From Gordionus sp. m RMFG-2023 (lineage: Eukaryota > Nematomorpha > Gordioida > Chordodea > Parachordodidae), in NCBI RefSeq assembly GCF_954871325.1, contig NC_088776.1:31172508-31236507 (forward strand): a DNA stretch of 64,000 bases. Direction: 5' to 3'. The notes below the pieces were generated by a model. The model was not told where the DNA came from, made no database searches, and was given only the letters and a program-made list of their open reading frames with translations. A program made the translations under genes and the position numbers. This document shows, one piece after another, positions 45,378 through 58,740 of this stretch (positions are counted from its first letter, which is position 1; every line of letters starts with the position of its first letter).

Positions 45378-47158
45378 GGTTTTAAGATTATTTTCAGGTT
45401 ATACCTGTTAATTATATTGTTTATATTATTTTCAAATAAAATCAAATAATAATTGATTTGTTTTAATTTTATCATAGTATTTAATATATTTATGACACGT
45501 ATAGTTTAAAAATCAATTTTTTTTATCGCATATTAGGCGATTAATATAAATTTAAAAAATATGTATATTATCGTTTGATGAATTATTTAAAGCTATAATA
45601 ACTGATGGATGGATTTCATTTTATTTATAAACATTAAAATAATACGAATAATTAAGTAACCTTAACTATATATCTTTATTTAATATAATGTCACCTCAAA
45701 TAACTTTTTTTCCATGGGGAACATTCAATTCGCATGATTAATTTTTTAACTTTTTTTAAGTTTAAAACAAAGTATTTTATAATAAATAAAATTAGATATA
45801 ATTTAAGATAGAAAACTTTATTTATTAAGTGCATTATCTTAGGTGAACTTTTTGAATTATATTGCAAAATTTTTTTTAAAATGATAAATTTCTTTGTTAA
45901 AATAGAAATAATTTTGTTACTCTTTTTAAAATTAAACATAATTTTTTGTATTTATGACTAAAAATATATATTAGTCTTAGATTAGTATCTCATTTTTTGC
46001 CATATGTCCTTTTGGGATCTAATTTTTAAAAAAATAAATATTAAATTAAATTTAGCACCAAAAGTGTGCGTGACTAACTATTATTTTGAGAGTTATGAAT
46101 AACCTCTAAGCGATGGGGCAGGAACTGGGCTACCCTAAGAAAATTTTTGACCGCCCAAACATGGCCTCCAAATATGTTTCTAGTGGCTGGAAAGAAATAA
46201 GCCCTTTCCCCTTCAAAAAATTAGTCTCCAAATAAATAAACAGCTCCCTCCTCCTCCACCTAACATCCGGCTACTGGCCTGAATGTAAACTATCAAATTC
46301 TAACAATTTTTTCTATTTGAAAACATCCACTTGTAAAATAGAATAATATTTATAACAACTTATAGAATGAGGTGAAATAAGCTTATTACGTCAATAACTA
46401 CTAGTACAAGTCATAAATATAAAAATATATTCATCTATTATATTATCTATCATTTGAAAAACTATAATAATTTTTTTTTAAATTTTAACAAAGAATGAGC
46501 TTATACCTGTCCAATTGTAACGGATGTAAGAGTTTTTATATGTTTCAGGTCATTTCTGGACAGAACGTTTTTTCAAAACGATTTTTTAGTCATGTTTTCA
46601 GCTAATTTTTTATTTATTCTACCCAAAAAAATAATTTGGTAATTTAGTTTTTTTCAAAATATAAATTTGCCCCTAAATAATCGTTAATAAAATTAAACTC
46701 ATTTGTTTTTTTTATTGACGAATAAATGGCATCTATGAGAAATTGCAGGAGAGTTTTTTAAATATATTTTGTTATGCAAAAAAATAATTCTACAAATTTT
46801 TATCACTTGTTTGGAAATAAATAATAAATTGGCTGGAAGCATGCCTAGAAAATTTCCTTTGAAAAAAGTCTTGGAAATGGCCTTATTGGGGAAAATGATT
46901 GCCGCATATACTGCATGAATATTGATCCGATTTTCAAAAATAAAATTGGAGAATCACAAGTAATAATTTTTTATTAGATACTTGCTGAGATACTGGTTTC
47001 AGGCCTCTAAAAATTATATAATTATATACTAGGCTCTGGGCCTGTAGGTCTCTGATATCTTTATCATCCATTCATGATTGTTTTCTTGTTCATAAATTTT
47101 ATTATAATTTATATATTTTTTTATAATAATATAATTCACATATCTTTAAGATTATAAT
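45378..47158. other. AT-rich stretch upstream of the orphan gene
   Basis: Would contain the promoter of the 42501-45377 gene, but no clear TATA or initiator can be singled out in DNA this AT-rich. A GC-richer patch at 46105-46290 (GGGGCAGGAACTGGGC ... CATCCGGCTACTGGCCTG) looks like a short worn element with weak inverted ends. No other gene. Confidence 0.45.
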
Positions 47159-48910
47159 TAGAGATATGCCGGGGCCTAATTTTTTATTCACGGCTGCTCA
47201 CGATTGCCAAAAAAATTTATGCCCTTTTACGCTTGCTGCTAAAAACAATCCTACCCGCCTACTCACGAAAAACAATATTTTGTTCACGACAGTCATGCCT
47301 GAAAAATTTACTGTTTAATTTTTTTTCTAAATTTCTCAAAACTTTATTGCTAATTTTACGCTTTTTTGAATTTAATCTATCATAATTTTTTATTTCTTTA
47401 ATAATAACAATCAAAATTTTTATTTAAAAAAAGAAGAATATCCATATATTTTTATTTTAATTATGTCCATCTTACCTCTTATAAGCGATCAGCTAAATAA
47501 TCATCTTTTATTGGAAACTGAATTTGCTGGAGCTAATAAACTTTATTAGCAAATTTTCCCAAAAAAGACTTCAAAATATTCTCATTGTTATTTAATTTAT
47601 GAACGATGAATCTTTTAAGTTTATCCTCGCAATTTATAGATGTTGTCGCCTCATCAGAATAATCTAGAAATTCTCTAAATGTTTCATTTAAAATATGAGA
47701 TTTTTTATATGTGCAGGCTAAATTAGAAAAGTTCAAGATCGTTGGCATTGTCTTATGCATATTGTTGATTTCTAAATCATTTAGCATTTTTAAAGTTTTA
47801 TATATATATATATATCTGCCTTTTCATTGTCCGTTAAATACTTAAGACTTTTGAAATAAATTTGAATTTAGAATTAAGCTACCATATGTAGTGGCTGCAT
47901 AATAAATTTTTCCTTTAAAAGAGATATTGTTCTGTTACTTAGGATTCTAATTAGGTTGTTAAAATTTTATTAATTTATGTTTTCATAAATAAATTTTATT
48001 TATAGTGGGATGAGAGTCTGCTCATTACCTGAACATTCTTTGAATAGTAAAAAAATATCTATGGTGTGTATGATATTTACATCAATGGTGCTAATCTATT
48101 TAATTCTTGTTTGTTAAGCTGGTATGCTTGTATTTCCTCATACGATTTTAAGAAACTTTGTTGTATATACAGAGTTCCATCTCGTTATTATATCTTGCTC
48201 AATTGAATGGCTTAGCATGATGTTTGTTGCACAGAATTCTTAAATATTGCATTATCTTTTTTACACCATTTATACTTAAAGCTATTATCAAGTAAGTAAT
48301 TATCAAAAATATAAAGCATTATATTTAGTATATGACATGAACATGGTATCCTTTCATATTTTTGAATGAACTTATATTCATTACATTTTAAACAGTACAT
48401 GTAAGGTAAATGCATCAATTATCTTTTAGATTTATAGGTAAATATGAGAAAATTTAAACAATAAGTTATTAAGATGTTTAATTTTGATTGATTATAATTT
48501 GAGTACAAATGATCAGTATATAGTAAGTATAAATGAAAATAAAACATATTTAAATTAAATTTATTACAGATTTCTATTGCTGAACGAAGAGTTGAGAGGC
48601 TTTGAAATTTTATAAGACGGGGAAAAATGTTATTTATAAAATGTAATGATTTTGTTTTCAAAAATTATTCCGTTTAAGAATTAAATTAAATTAGAAAATA
48701 ATAATAAAATTGTAAATTTATATTCATAAAAAACAGTTTAAAAATTAAAATTTTAATGATTCACGGGAAATTTATTACACCCAATCACGCCTGGCACGGA
48801 TTTTGGGAAAGCCCGTCATGCCTAGTCACTCCTATTAATTTAAAATTTATTCACATTCAGACCGTGACCCATCATTTCACGCGTAATTTCACGGCCAGCA
48901 CCCACCTCTA
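47159..48910 (-). mobile_element. hAT element, 1.75 kb, near-perfect TSD
   Basis: Left end TAGAGATATGCCGGGGCC and right end, reverse complemented, TAGAGGTGGGTGCTGGCC. Flanks ATTATAAT and ATAATAAT (7 of 8). Repeats of CACGAnnGnC, such as TCACGGCTGCTCACG at the left and TTTCACGCGTAATTTCACGG at the right, form subterminal arrays. The interior holds decayed minus-strand transposase. Confidence 0.88.
47533..48430 (-). pseudogene. hAT transposase relic (middle part)
   Basis: Reading down the minus strand: YERIPCSCHILNIMLYIFDN at about 48290-48370, the conserved R.PC.AH.LNL.. motif of hAT catalytic domains, then FKNSVQQTSC, then QDIITRWNSVY at about 48165 (the usual D..TRWNS motif), and a helical segment at 47533-47787. 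Stops and frame changes separate these. The hATC end is not recognised. Confidence 0.75.
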
Positions 48911-48922
48911 ATAATAATTATA

Positions 48923-49808
48923 GGGGAGACCGGGGTAAAGCGATCAACTAGGTAACAATGTTAACATGAATATATTTTTAACTACCTATGAGTATAAAGA
49001 CCTTAAATTAAATTGTGAAGATATATTTTTATATCTGATTTCTTTCCTATGTTCATCTTTTGAAAAAATTTCCTGTTTGACATATTATACCAAAAAACCG
49101 TTTTTTACCAAAAAATTATAATAACTACCCTATAGTTTATTTTGCTTTTAGCATAAGCCTAATAATTTAAAAATCTGCAAATATTTCCTTAAAGTCATAG
49201 CTATAAAATAAAATTTATCGAAAGTTTATAACTAAACTAGAAGTCATGCAATAACTTAATATATATATAACACTTGGGGTAAAGTAGTTATAGGTAAAAT
49301 TGTTAAAATATTCCATCTGATTAAATCTCTAAAAGATAATTTTAAATATTAACTTCTACACCATATAAAAAGCTATTTTTGAGCAAAAAGAAACGATAGT
49401 TTGTGTTATTTAGAATAAAATTTTAAAAGACGCAAATGAAATGTACGGCTATGCCTAAAATGGAAACAAGAACACTCAAAATGGGCTATTTTTGGTAAAA
49501 ATTTTACATTCCCATATTTATTGATTAATTAATTTTTAAGAGAGGAATGGATGTCAAAATTGAAATATTTTGTTCAATAAAACAATAAAATAAGGTTCGA
49601 TTTAATCACTTTTTGACTTAGCCATTTTACTCTGAGAATATGGTGAAATAGCGAAAATGGCGTACTACACATAATTAATAGCTCTTGGTATTATAGGTAG
49701 AAAGTTGTACTATATTTTTTTATAGATAAGGGATTTATCTATATAAAATATATATTTGTTCTGTTTTGTTTAAAAATTTTATGATGAAAATTTTACCCCG
49801 GTCTCCCT
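48923..49808. mobile_element. Non-coding element with GGGAGACCGGGGTAAA ends
   Basis: Left end GGGGAGACCGGGGTAAAG and right end, reverse complemented, GGGAGACCGGGGTAAAAT, each next to a TA dinucleotide, which would fit a TA target duplication as used by Tc1/mariner-type elements. Inner partial copies (GGGGTAAAGTAGTTATAGG at 49266) exist. The ~890-bp interior has no recognisable coding sequence. It starts 13 bp after the end of the previous element. Confidence 0.75.
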
Positions 49809-52126
49809 ATTTATAATGCATGTTATTTATTATAGTATCAGAATTATTTTTTTATTGAGATTGAGTAATCTTAAAAATTATAAAAACAGTTAGCCTCCCA
49901 AATAATATAGAAAAGAGGAATCAATTTTTAATTCAAATAAATTCCACGTAAATAATATATCACTGATTATAGAGTAAATATTTAACATTTTGTATCTGAG
50001 AAGGAGGCAGGTACTTTTACCAGGGGAAAGGGGTATATGATGTAAGATCGCCATTGAAATAAAAATGCATTGCCATTTGATAAAAAAATTGGAGGGAGGG
50101 TAGTGGATAGTTTATATTTGCATTTTAATTATTTTTTTTTGCTAATTTGGATTGCCATTTTTGTTAATTTTGTTTTGAATTTCATTTTTTTGCTTATTTT
50201 GAAATTTTGTATAAATTACCTCATTGTGTTGCTAGTATTTTAATTTAGGTGGGAGTGGGTAGGAGTAAGAAGGAGTAGGAATAAGAGAGGGCAAGGGGGT
50301 AGGGGTAAATGTTCATTGGCTTAGGGGGTGTAAGAATCTCTGGACTATGGATGGGAAAGGATTTCCACTTTATATGATAAGGAAACGGATTAAAATCTGA
50401 AATATAAATTCAAAAATTTTAATACCCCCACTCCCTTATAATGGCTAATGTGGTCGAATGTCATTTATTTCTGAACTGTACACCATATAAATTATCAAAT
50501 AATTAAAATCAGTTTGGTTAAGTTGAAACAAATATTTTCCCATCTTTGATATGACCTATTTATGCAATTTTTTAAAATTTGTTTATATTGAATATATTAT
50601 TTTTAAGTTAATACATTTTTATTAAAATGTTGAGAATATATTATTCCATTTAAATTGGTTTAAGTTATGAATAAGTAAATTATGAACATAAAAATTAAAG
50701 GTTATGGATCAATCTTTTTGCATTAATTATTTAATTCGAGTATATTATTTGCTTCCCCTTTTATTGATAAATCCTGTAATATTTCAATTTCATGCATATA
50801 GTTTCAAACTATTTTCTTATATTTCTATATTAGCACATAAAGGTGGCGATAAATTTAAAATGCATAAATTGCAATGCTTTTTTAATGATATTTTTTAAAA
50901 TTGTTTTCCTTATAAACTTGGAGATATTTGTTTGTAGCTAATCCATACCAAATTCCTTTCTCAGACTAAATTAAAGTTCCTTCCCCTATTCTCAATCTGT
51001 CCTGACCATCTTCCTTCCCATAAAAAGGCATGAATTTGGTACTGAACACGCTTTCGGATGATATATTCTGTATTTTTGCCAGAATTTAGGATTTTTAATA
51101 AGGTTTGGAGACTCCAAACAAATTGCCCTATAATTATCCTGTTTTCAATTGTATGCGTTGAGCCTGTGGCTTCAAATAGGTATCATCAACTTCTTTGCAA
51201 ATAATCTAAAAAGCAATTTAAATAATGAAGTGAATAATTTAAAAACCGGTTGGTTTGTACATTTCCAGTAATAAGTTGTTTATTTGTAAAATACATTCAA
51301 AAACCTTCACTGGTATATTCCAGTTTAACACACTGTCAATCCAGGGAACCCAAACAAGGAATCTAAATCAAGTTTAATATAAAAAAATTTAATTATACAC
51401 CTTTTTTTTTAAATGTAACTTTTTCGAACTCTTTAAAAATTTGTACATCTTTTTGAAGGAATTTCACCCATAAAAACCCTCTAAATATTACTGCTGCCCT
51501 CATAACTCATCAACTTAACTAAATTCATTTCAAAGCCAAAACGGATTGAAGCCATTTTTAGCTTTAACTTAATGTTTTATCTCTCAACCAATTTAAAATT
51601 TATACCACTCCCCGTCTAAGCAGCAGTAACATAATCTGTTTTGACTCAAACTAAATTACCGAAACAAAGGCTAATCCGCTCCACTGTAAATATTTTCGCA
51701 GAGGTCAATCCTGTCACAAAACAATCAGTAATATTATTTTACAAGCCCTTAAAATACAAAATACCCATACTCAAGAGTCTATTCATCGAGAGATTATATT
51801 CAAAAGATTAGATATTATAAAGAGTAGAGACCGGAGTTTATATTATTTATATAATATTGATGGGCTATAAAAAAATAATGAAGCAAATTTCCCAAATATT
51901 TATGGGGGAAACCAGGGTTATATTATAATAATCTAAGCTTTAAAATAAGTGCTTTCTAAAGTTTGGCAAATTTCATGCTTAGGACTGCCTCTTAATATGG
52001 GAATCAGATTCATTTCAAATTTTTTAAAATACAACTCGATTCAATGAGATTTTAATCATTTTATTTCTATATCTGTTAAATAAACCGAAAAGAAAAAATA
52101 ATATCTATAAAGATCTAATAAGACTT
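49809..52126. other. AT-rich stretch without recognised gene
   Basis: Includes a purine-rich GGGAGTGGGTAGGAGTAAGA tract around 50250-50340. Slightly GC-richer, pyrimidine-rich sequence at 50940-51160 and 51460-51740 may be worn LINE 3' sequence, but no motif confirms it. The open frame at 50704-50898 has no domain and is not called. Confidence 0.45.
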
Positions 52127-52255
52127 GAGAATATTTTGAATCGGGGAAAAGGAGCCTTATTTTATTTAAACATAATTAATTTTTGAATCGAAATTTAAAA
52201 TTCGATATTTAAAGACTCAGCCTAAGGTTGATGCTTTTTATTTCGCATATAACTC
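52127..52255 (+). repeat. Dispersed repeat L, copy 2
   Basis: AATATTTTGAATCGGGGAAA ... TTTTTGAATCG ... TCGATATTTAAAGACTCAGCCT, the counterpart of 35530-35650 in opposite orientation. Confidence 0.65.
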
Positions 52256-54605
52256 GTTTCTATTTGACTGGAAAACTAATTAATAAATTTGCAAGTATAC
52301 TAATCAGGCATCACATATTGGCAGACCCAGATATTCTGCGCTGCTATCATTTTCGTTCCGCCATGATGCCAACTTGACAATTTCTTCTTATTTTGAAAAT
52401 AATATTTTTCATTATCTAACAAACAGGTTGAAACGCTAAATAGTAGTAAATTAGCACTAATTATTGATATAAGTTTAAGAGTTGACAGAAGTTTGGCTGA
52501 CTACACGCTTAAGGTGTATATCATAGTTTTTATTTGGCTTATAACGAATATCTTTTTGTGGTTGTCAAAATTGATTGAAGAATCAAGTGGCATTAAATAT
52601 TAACGCACACCAGATACTTAAAACTTTTTCCGTTCTGGCCTGATGCCAATTTTGATTTTTTTTTCTTATTTTACTAATAATTTTTCCCCCTTTAAAGCAT
52701 TTATCAAATAAATTAAGGCAATAAAATGCACTAATTAAAAACTATTTAATGGTTTCATATTTTTCAGAATTAGTATTGTTGTAGTTGAGAAAATCTAAAA
52801 TAAAAGGAAGAAACAAATTAGTATAATTAAAAACAAAATTTAAACATTTCAAGATTTTAAAGTTTTATTCACATAAACTATAAATACTAATTATCAAATA
52901 AAAGTAAAAAATTATAAGAGAAAAATTAAAAAAGAAAGTAAAAAAATATAAGAAAAAGTTAATAATTCGGAAAATTATAAGCGGAAAATAAAAAGTTAAT
53001 AATAATTTTGTATAACAATCTTTTATATCCTTTTTTTTTATCCAACAATTATTCAAATTTTATAATCATTCATTTTAACATCCAATTCACCTTTAAATTA
53101 AAATAAAGTACAATCATAATATGAATATTATAAAAATTAATCTCCTTTCTCTTGAAAACATTATAACAAAAATTTACATGTCTACAACAAATATCAGACG
53201 TATTTGGATAAAATAAGTATCATAAATAACAAAGGAATTTCTGAAAAGGTCTTGAAAAAGTTTTAGATTTGGAAAATGCAATCAGTGACAAATTACAATA
53301 AGAATTGCCTTCATTTGCCTTTATAGTTGGGTATTGGCTTTTGATTAGGCTCAATCTCTAGGCGCCTGCCGGAGAAAATCCATTAACCTTGAGGAGTTTT
53401 AAATTATATTAGTTATTTCCAAATTTGAGCTGCTATCACCCCAAAGCCAAAGTGATAGTTTTCGGATAAAACTTGGTTTAGCCGATTTTTTAGCCGGCAA
53501 AAATTGATGGATTGAGAAGGTATTGGATTATTTAAATTTCTTTTTGTGGACTCTAACTGTGAAAATAAAAAGAATTATTTTTTGGTTCTATCTTACAAAT
53601 TAATTTAATGTAAAACACATTAATTAATAAAATGATAATGTTTAAAAAGTTAAATAATCTTTTTTTCGCCATAATATTAAATTCATTTTCTTCTACAACA
53701 CTATCATCGTTTCCTCTGCTGGTATAATATTGTATTTGTTGTGTAAACGTAAAGTTTGTTTTTCATTACTTTTAGAGCATTTTTACGATTTTTTTAAACA
53801 AAAATTATCTTTTAAAATAATATAGTTTACGTTTTAAATAAAATGACTATTATATTGGTTAACGGAAAGGAAACCCAATAGAAAAAGGGAATAAGATTTC
53901 TTCATTTTCAAATCGTTTTGTTGTGGGATTTAGTGTTATCTTTTTTATTTTAATAAGAGCCTAAAAATGGTATAAGGCATTAAGATTTGGGTTTAACTAA
54001 AAAAATTTATATAAATGTGTAGCTTAATTCTTAATCATTAAAATAAAATTTGAATCAAAGCTCTATCTATAATAGTTTATGAGTTAGATGAGGTTATGTG
54101 AAAATTGTTTTTCTGGCCAGCCATATACCACGTGTTAATTGGCCATATATAATATATAAGAATTTTCTTATAAATATAATATTACAATATGAAATACTTG
54201 TGACCTCTGTTAATATTTCTTCACTTTTTAGGCATATAAAAAATTAATTACACACTAATTTAATTATCAATTTATCATCATTTATTTAATGAAAATATTT
54301 TATTAATTAATATCTTAATTATCTTTTTGTAACAATCTTATTTTAATATAAAATTAACCGTTTTTCAATATGAATGTATGAATTTTGGCCAGTTAATACA
54401 TGGCCAGACAATACTCATCTGCTGGCTATTATTATTCCGTGCCTTTATATGCCTATTAAATTAAACTTGTAAGGTCTAATTTTTTGTGCGTATAATGCTA
54501 AATGCCCTAAGGATAATAAAATATCAGTAATGAATTAGTAATTTTTTAACCAACAAAAAAATGGGTATATTTTTTTAATGGATTGCAATAAATGAACATA
54601 GATAA
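52256..54605. other. AT-rich stretch without recognised gene
   Basis: A plus-strand coding-like patch at about 52430-52600 (SKLALIIDISLRVDRSLADY) is open for some 55 codons but has no start or splice support. A K-like fragment may lie at 53450-53530 (CTTGGTTTAGCCGATTTTTT). Otherwise nothing. Confidence 0.4.
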
Positions 54606-55250
54606 GGTACATAGGCGTAGCCAGGATTTTCCTAAAGGGGTGGGAATCAGAAAATTACTGGGGGCTTTGCTCCCAGACCCCATTTTGTGTGGGTCTTCGG
54701 CCCGCTTTTGTCCGACCTTCGGCCGGGTTACCTTAGTCTATATTGTAATAAAATATTTTTACAAGATAATAAAAAAAATAATCCTGGAACAAATATGAAT
54801 TACATTTTTATTAGTTTATATAAAATATAATAAATTACTTGTATATAAATTAATATAAAAGCATGGTAATAAATTATTCCAAACAAATATAAGAAATTTA
54901 TTTATAAAAAGTAAGTAGACATATAGTTGATATTCTTCTATTATATAGAATTGATTACAAAATACTAGGTAAAATTCCACTTTTACAGACATATTTGACA
55001 GTTAGAGAATATATTACAGTTAATATTTTAACAAATTTTACTAATCAACGCTCTTGGTAATAAATATAACAACAATTTGCATTCAATTATTTAACGCCAT
55101 CTAACTATTTTAATTAAATAGGATATTATAAATTAATCCTTATATTATTCATCCCACAATGTCTTTAAAAGATATTTTCTGACCTTATCAATATTTTATA
55201 GTTTTCTGTAAAATATATAATTCGCTATATTGGTAAATTGATATGATAAT
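54606..55250 (-). mobile_element. G-family element, left part only (G5)
   Basis: Begins CATAGGCGTAGCCAGGATTT, with hairpins GGGGGCTTTGCTCCC and CGACCTTCGGCCGGG. From about 54905 it follows the G family in order: AAGTAAGTAGACATATAGTT, ATTTGACAGTTAGAGAATAT, TTTGCATTCAATTATTTAACG and TTATTCATCCCACAATGT. The opposite end is not found. Confidence 0.7.
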
Positions 55251-56599
55251 TCATAAAATTAGGTATACTGTAAATCTACGACATATAATATTCCACTGTT
55301 TGTATTGTACTTTAATTTCCTTATTTAATTTATGATTTGATTTATGATTTAATTTTATCAATAGTTTTATAATTATATTTTACTTTTATTAGTATAAATA
55401 AATTAAAATTACTCACTTTATAAAATATTATATTTGATATATTATATTATTTAGTAATTATTATAATTATAATATATTTCATTTTTGTCTTAAGCCTTAT
55501 CTTTGGCTTATGTTCCATTTCTTTAAAAACACTTGTGGTTCACTTTTTTTATATATAAATGCTTTTTTCCAAAAAGGTATAAATTATGATGAATAATTTT
55601 AGTTTAAAAAAATATCAACTTTTACATTCTTTCTTTCAAATTATTGTTTAAGATATATGCATACATTTTTGGGGGTCAGGGAGTTGGGGGAGGACTAAGA
55701 GGAATATTTTTTATTAACTTAAAATGATATTCACAAAGTGATAAATTTCTGAAGGGGGGAGGGAATTTGCCTATGATATGATATATATCATAAATATACA
55801 CAAGATAAAAAGTTAAAGGGTGGTGGCCAGTCTTCAAACATGGATATTCATGGCACATCTCTCCTACTTACATAATTAAAAAATATTATTGCAAGCTTTT
55901 TAAACATTTTCAAAGTTGTCACCTGTTCTTTCTGGAAATTCGATATCATATTCGGAGGAAATATTAGAATCAGGTTTATTTTATGAAAGAATCCCATGAT
56001 ATATTTTAATAAATTCATGAACCAAGTTTATTTTATTAAAGAATCAAATTTATTTTTCATTGAAAATACAAATAAATTCGTTGTTTATTAAAATATTTAA
56101 TTTATCACCAAAGGTAACAAAATGACCTTTTGAAATAAATTGTAACTTGCATAATGTCATTAATAATTAGAATTTGTAAGTTCGATGTCATTAATAAAAA
56201 AAACAATTTAGAATTTGAATGTCATTACCAAAACAACAACAAAAACTAATAGTTTAAAGGAGAAAAATAAAACAATTACGACTACTTAACATTCCACTCT
56301 TTTTTTTAAAAAGTGTTTGCCCTCTGTCTATCATCTTATCGTTTGTCTTGCTTACCTGTTTCTTCATCATTTATTGTTCGTTTGTCCTTTATTGGTCTAG
56401 ATAGTTATCGTTACTCATCACTAATATATTTCATTAGTTTTCATCCACAAAAAAATCTTGTTTATATAGTATAAGCTTATTTTAAATTTAAAAATTCTTT
56501 ATAATAAAAAATATTTTATTATTTATTATATATTTTTTTTAAAAATCTTTTTTTATATTCATTATGAAATTTTTGAATTTTTTAGGCAATATTATATTT
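55251..56599. other. AT-rich stretch without recognised gene
   Basis: G-rich patches at 55670-55700 and 55755-55770 only. A short direct repeat (AGAATCAGGTTTATTTTATG / CCAAGTTTATTTTATTAAAG) occurs around 55970-56040. Confidence 0.45.
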
Positions 56600-57640
56600 C
56601 AGATTGGTCTTTGACTGTTAAGACTCTGTTCTTTGTTATTAAATTTGCTTTCTAATCTGTTGTACCATTATTTAGAGGTATAATATTCGTTGACCTTTTT
56701 TTTTAATCTGGTCAAAATGATTTTATGATTTTGTTTCCAGTATCTATTTCATATGATAAATTCCCATCTTTACGTGTTACCGTCCTTTGTCCCAAATGTT
56801 TTCCTTGAAAGTTTTATACCAAACTTTGTCACCCATCATGATATTTCTATTTGACGATATATTTCTATTAAATTCATTTATTTTATCTTCTTGTGGTTTA
56901 ATTAAATCCCATGTGGTTCTTATAGTTCTTGAAAACATTTCTTTTCTTGATATCATTTCATGTTGGTTGTTGTGTTTGGAGTGTTTCGATAATTAAATAA
57001 GAACTTTTCCAAAGCTATATCTAAGTCTATTTTATTGTTACTCTCCATGTTCCTTTTCATACTCATCTTCATTGATCTTATCATTCGTTCACACTGACCA
57101 TTGAACTGTTGGTGGTAAGGTGCGGTGAGTATGTGTTCAATTCCATGATCTTCACAAAATTTTTTGAATAAGTTAAAGTTAGTTCCATTATCACTCACTA
57201 TTTTTTCAGGTATACCAAATAAGCTGATTATTTTCATCAATTCTTTAATTGTTGATTCAGTTGTTATGTTTCTCATTCTTTTAATAATAGGGAACTTGCT
57301 AAATGCGTCGACACATACCGTAAAATTGCTATCTTCAAATTGCGCAAAATCTATGTGCACACGTTCGAATATTTTTGTTGTTGTTTCCCATGGGTTTTGT
57401 ATATTGTGAGGATTATCTGCATATTTATTACATGAATCAGATTTTTTTTACCTCCCGATCTATTTCTGCATATAAAATGGTGTCCGAGCATTATAAATGT
57501 TTCTTTACCTAGAAGACAACTTTTTCTAAATCTTAATCCGGAGATACTGTTTGAATTATTGATTACCTTCAACAATTTTGATGGGGAAATATAAAATATC
57601 TGAAGGAAGATGAAATAGAAGATAATAAAATTCACAGTTA
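56600..57640 (-). mobile_element. Ty3/gypsy integrase fossil, broken
   Basis: Minus-strand remains of the integrase of a Ty3/gypsy element. The catalytic core is well kept (VHIDFAQFEDSNFTVCVDAF, FGIPEKIVSDNGTNF, HILTAPYHQQFNGQCERMIR, FLFNYRNTPNTTT). Traces of the preceding zinc-binding region lie toward 57400-57500 and of the C-terminal part toward 56700-56900 (GDKVWYKTFKE). No LTRs, reverse transcriptase or gag were recognised nearby. It is broken, with a few breaks, and of a different lineage from the copies at 14880 and 22061. Confidence 0.85.
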
Positions 57641-58084
57641 TTTGAGAATCGATGTTTTCTTAAAATACTTTTTTTGTTTGAATTAATTAAATAAAATAAT
57701 ATAAGATAAATATGTCATGTCTCCACAACTGAACAAACCAAAGGCTATACTAAGGATCAAATTAAATCATGGCTTAGAATGGACGAACTTTCACTAGTCT
57801 TTGTTATGTTTTTGTTAAGTACTATAAAACTCTTCTATGTTTTATTAATTGATTTATTTAAAAAACACAATTTATAAAATGAATTCCAATTTTCTTTTTA
57901 CTTAGAAAAAAAAATAGATAGCATTTTAATTGTTTTATTGTGTGAGCAGATCCTTATTTTAGAAAACTATGTTATTTTCTCCTAAATAAATCAATTTAAC
58001 ACAAATTATTAGTTCAAATTTTAAATATCTATCCTAACTAACTAAAATGGATGTTTAATTAATTTTTATTATTGATCTTAAAAA
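57641..58084. other. AT-rich intervening sequence
   Basis: Nothing recognised. Confidence 0.5.
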
Positions 58085-58740
58085 ATTACTGTGCAATGCA
58101 TAGTCCCATGCTCTTAAATGTCCTAGCAATGTCCATTTCATATTCATCAACTAGCTTTATTATCTCAACTTGGATATCTTCATGGTTTATACGTTTTGTT
58201 ACTATTGATCTACCCTTTTGAGTATAACGTCGAGCAGTCAGAATCTGTCCCGTTACTTTCATCGATAATAGGTACCAATGTACAAGGAATAATCACGTTG
58301 TCTTCCCTGCCCTAAGGAGAGTTTTAATATATCAGCTCTTCATTAGTCCAGAATCCAAATGGGCCATGATCATTATTATTAACAAATATTTCATTTAATT
58401 TTGAAAAATTAATTTCCTCGTCAATATCTAAAACTGATTTAATTAATTTTGATTTCAACTAGTGCGGGATCCTTTTTTCAAAGATGTAAACTTTTTCCTG
58501 TAATTCACCCATGGAATTATGCTATTGTTATAATCATTATTAGGGTTTTCATATATTGTAGAGTAACTTCTAATAGTTGTGAATTCAATATGGTATTTGG
58601 TTCAAATTTGGAAAAAATTTCCAATGTTTAATCTTGGTGTTTCCATTATAGTAGTTAATATTGGTGTTTCCAAATAGGTAAATGTTGTAGTACCCGGATT
58701 AGCGGTGAGTGGTGTAATAGTTGAACTATAAGGTTACAAG
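58085..58740 (-). pseudogene. Degraded coding-like block, unassigned
   Basis: Three minus-strand open stretches lie in succession: Thr/Pro-rich TPLTANPGTTTFTYLETPI (about 58650-58720), then FTTIRSYSTIYENPNNDYNN (about 58490-58590), then DIDEEINFSKLNEIFVNNND (about 58350-58430), and finally ILTARRYTQKGRSIVTKRIN with VEIIKLVDEYEMDIARTFKS (about 58090-58260). Amino-acid composition looks like real protein, but the frames are joined neither by open reading nor by obvious GT-AG introns. It lies upstream, in the same sense, of the gypsy integrase at 56600-57640, so it could be a linked fossil part or an unrelated host pseudogene. Not identified. Confidence 0.35.

Noticed and set aside
42829-45411. 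Plus-strand open frames at 42829-43095, 44625-44903 and 45226-45411
   Set aside because: They are antisense shadows of the 958-codon minus-strand gene and have no domain of their own.
46105-46290. GC-richer patch considered as a complete MITE
   Set aside because: Its inverted ends match weakly and the flanking 8-mers do not match, so an element boundary cannot be supported.
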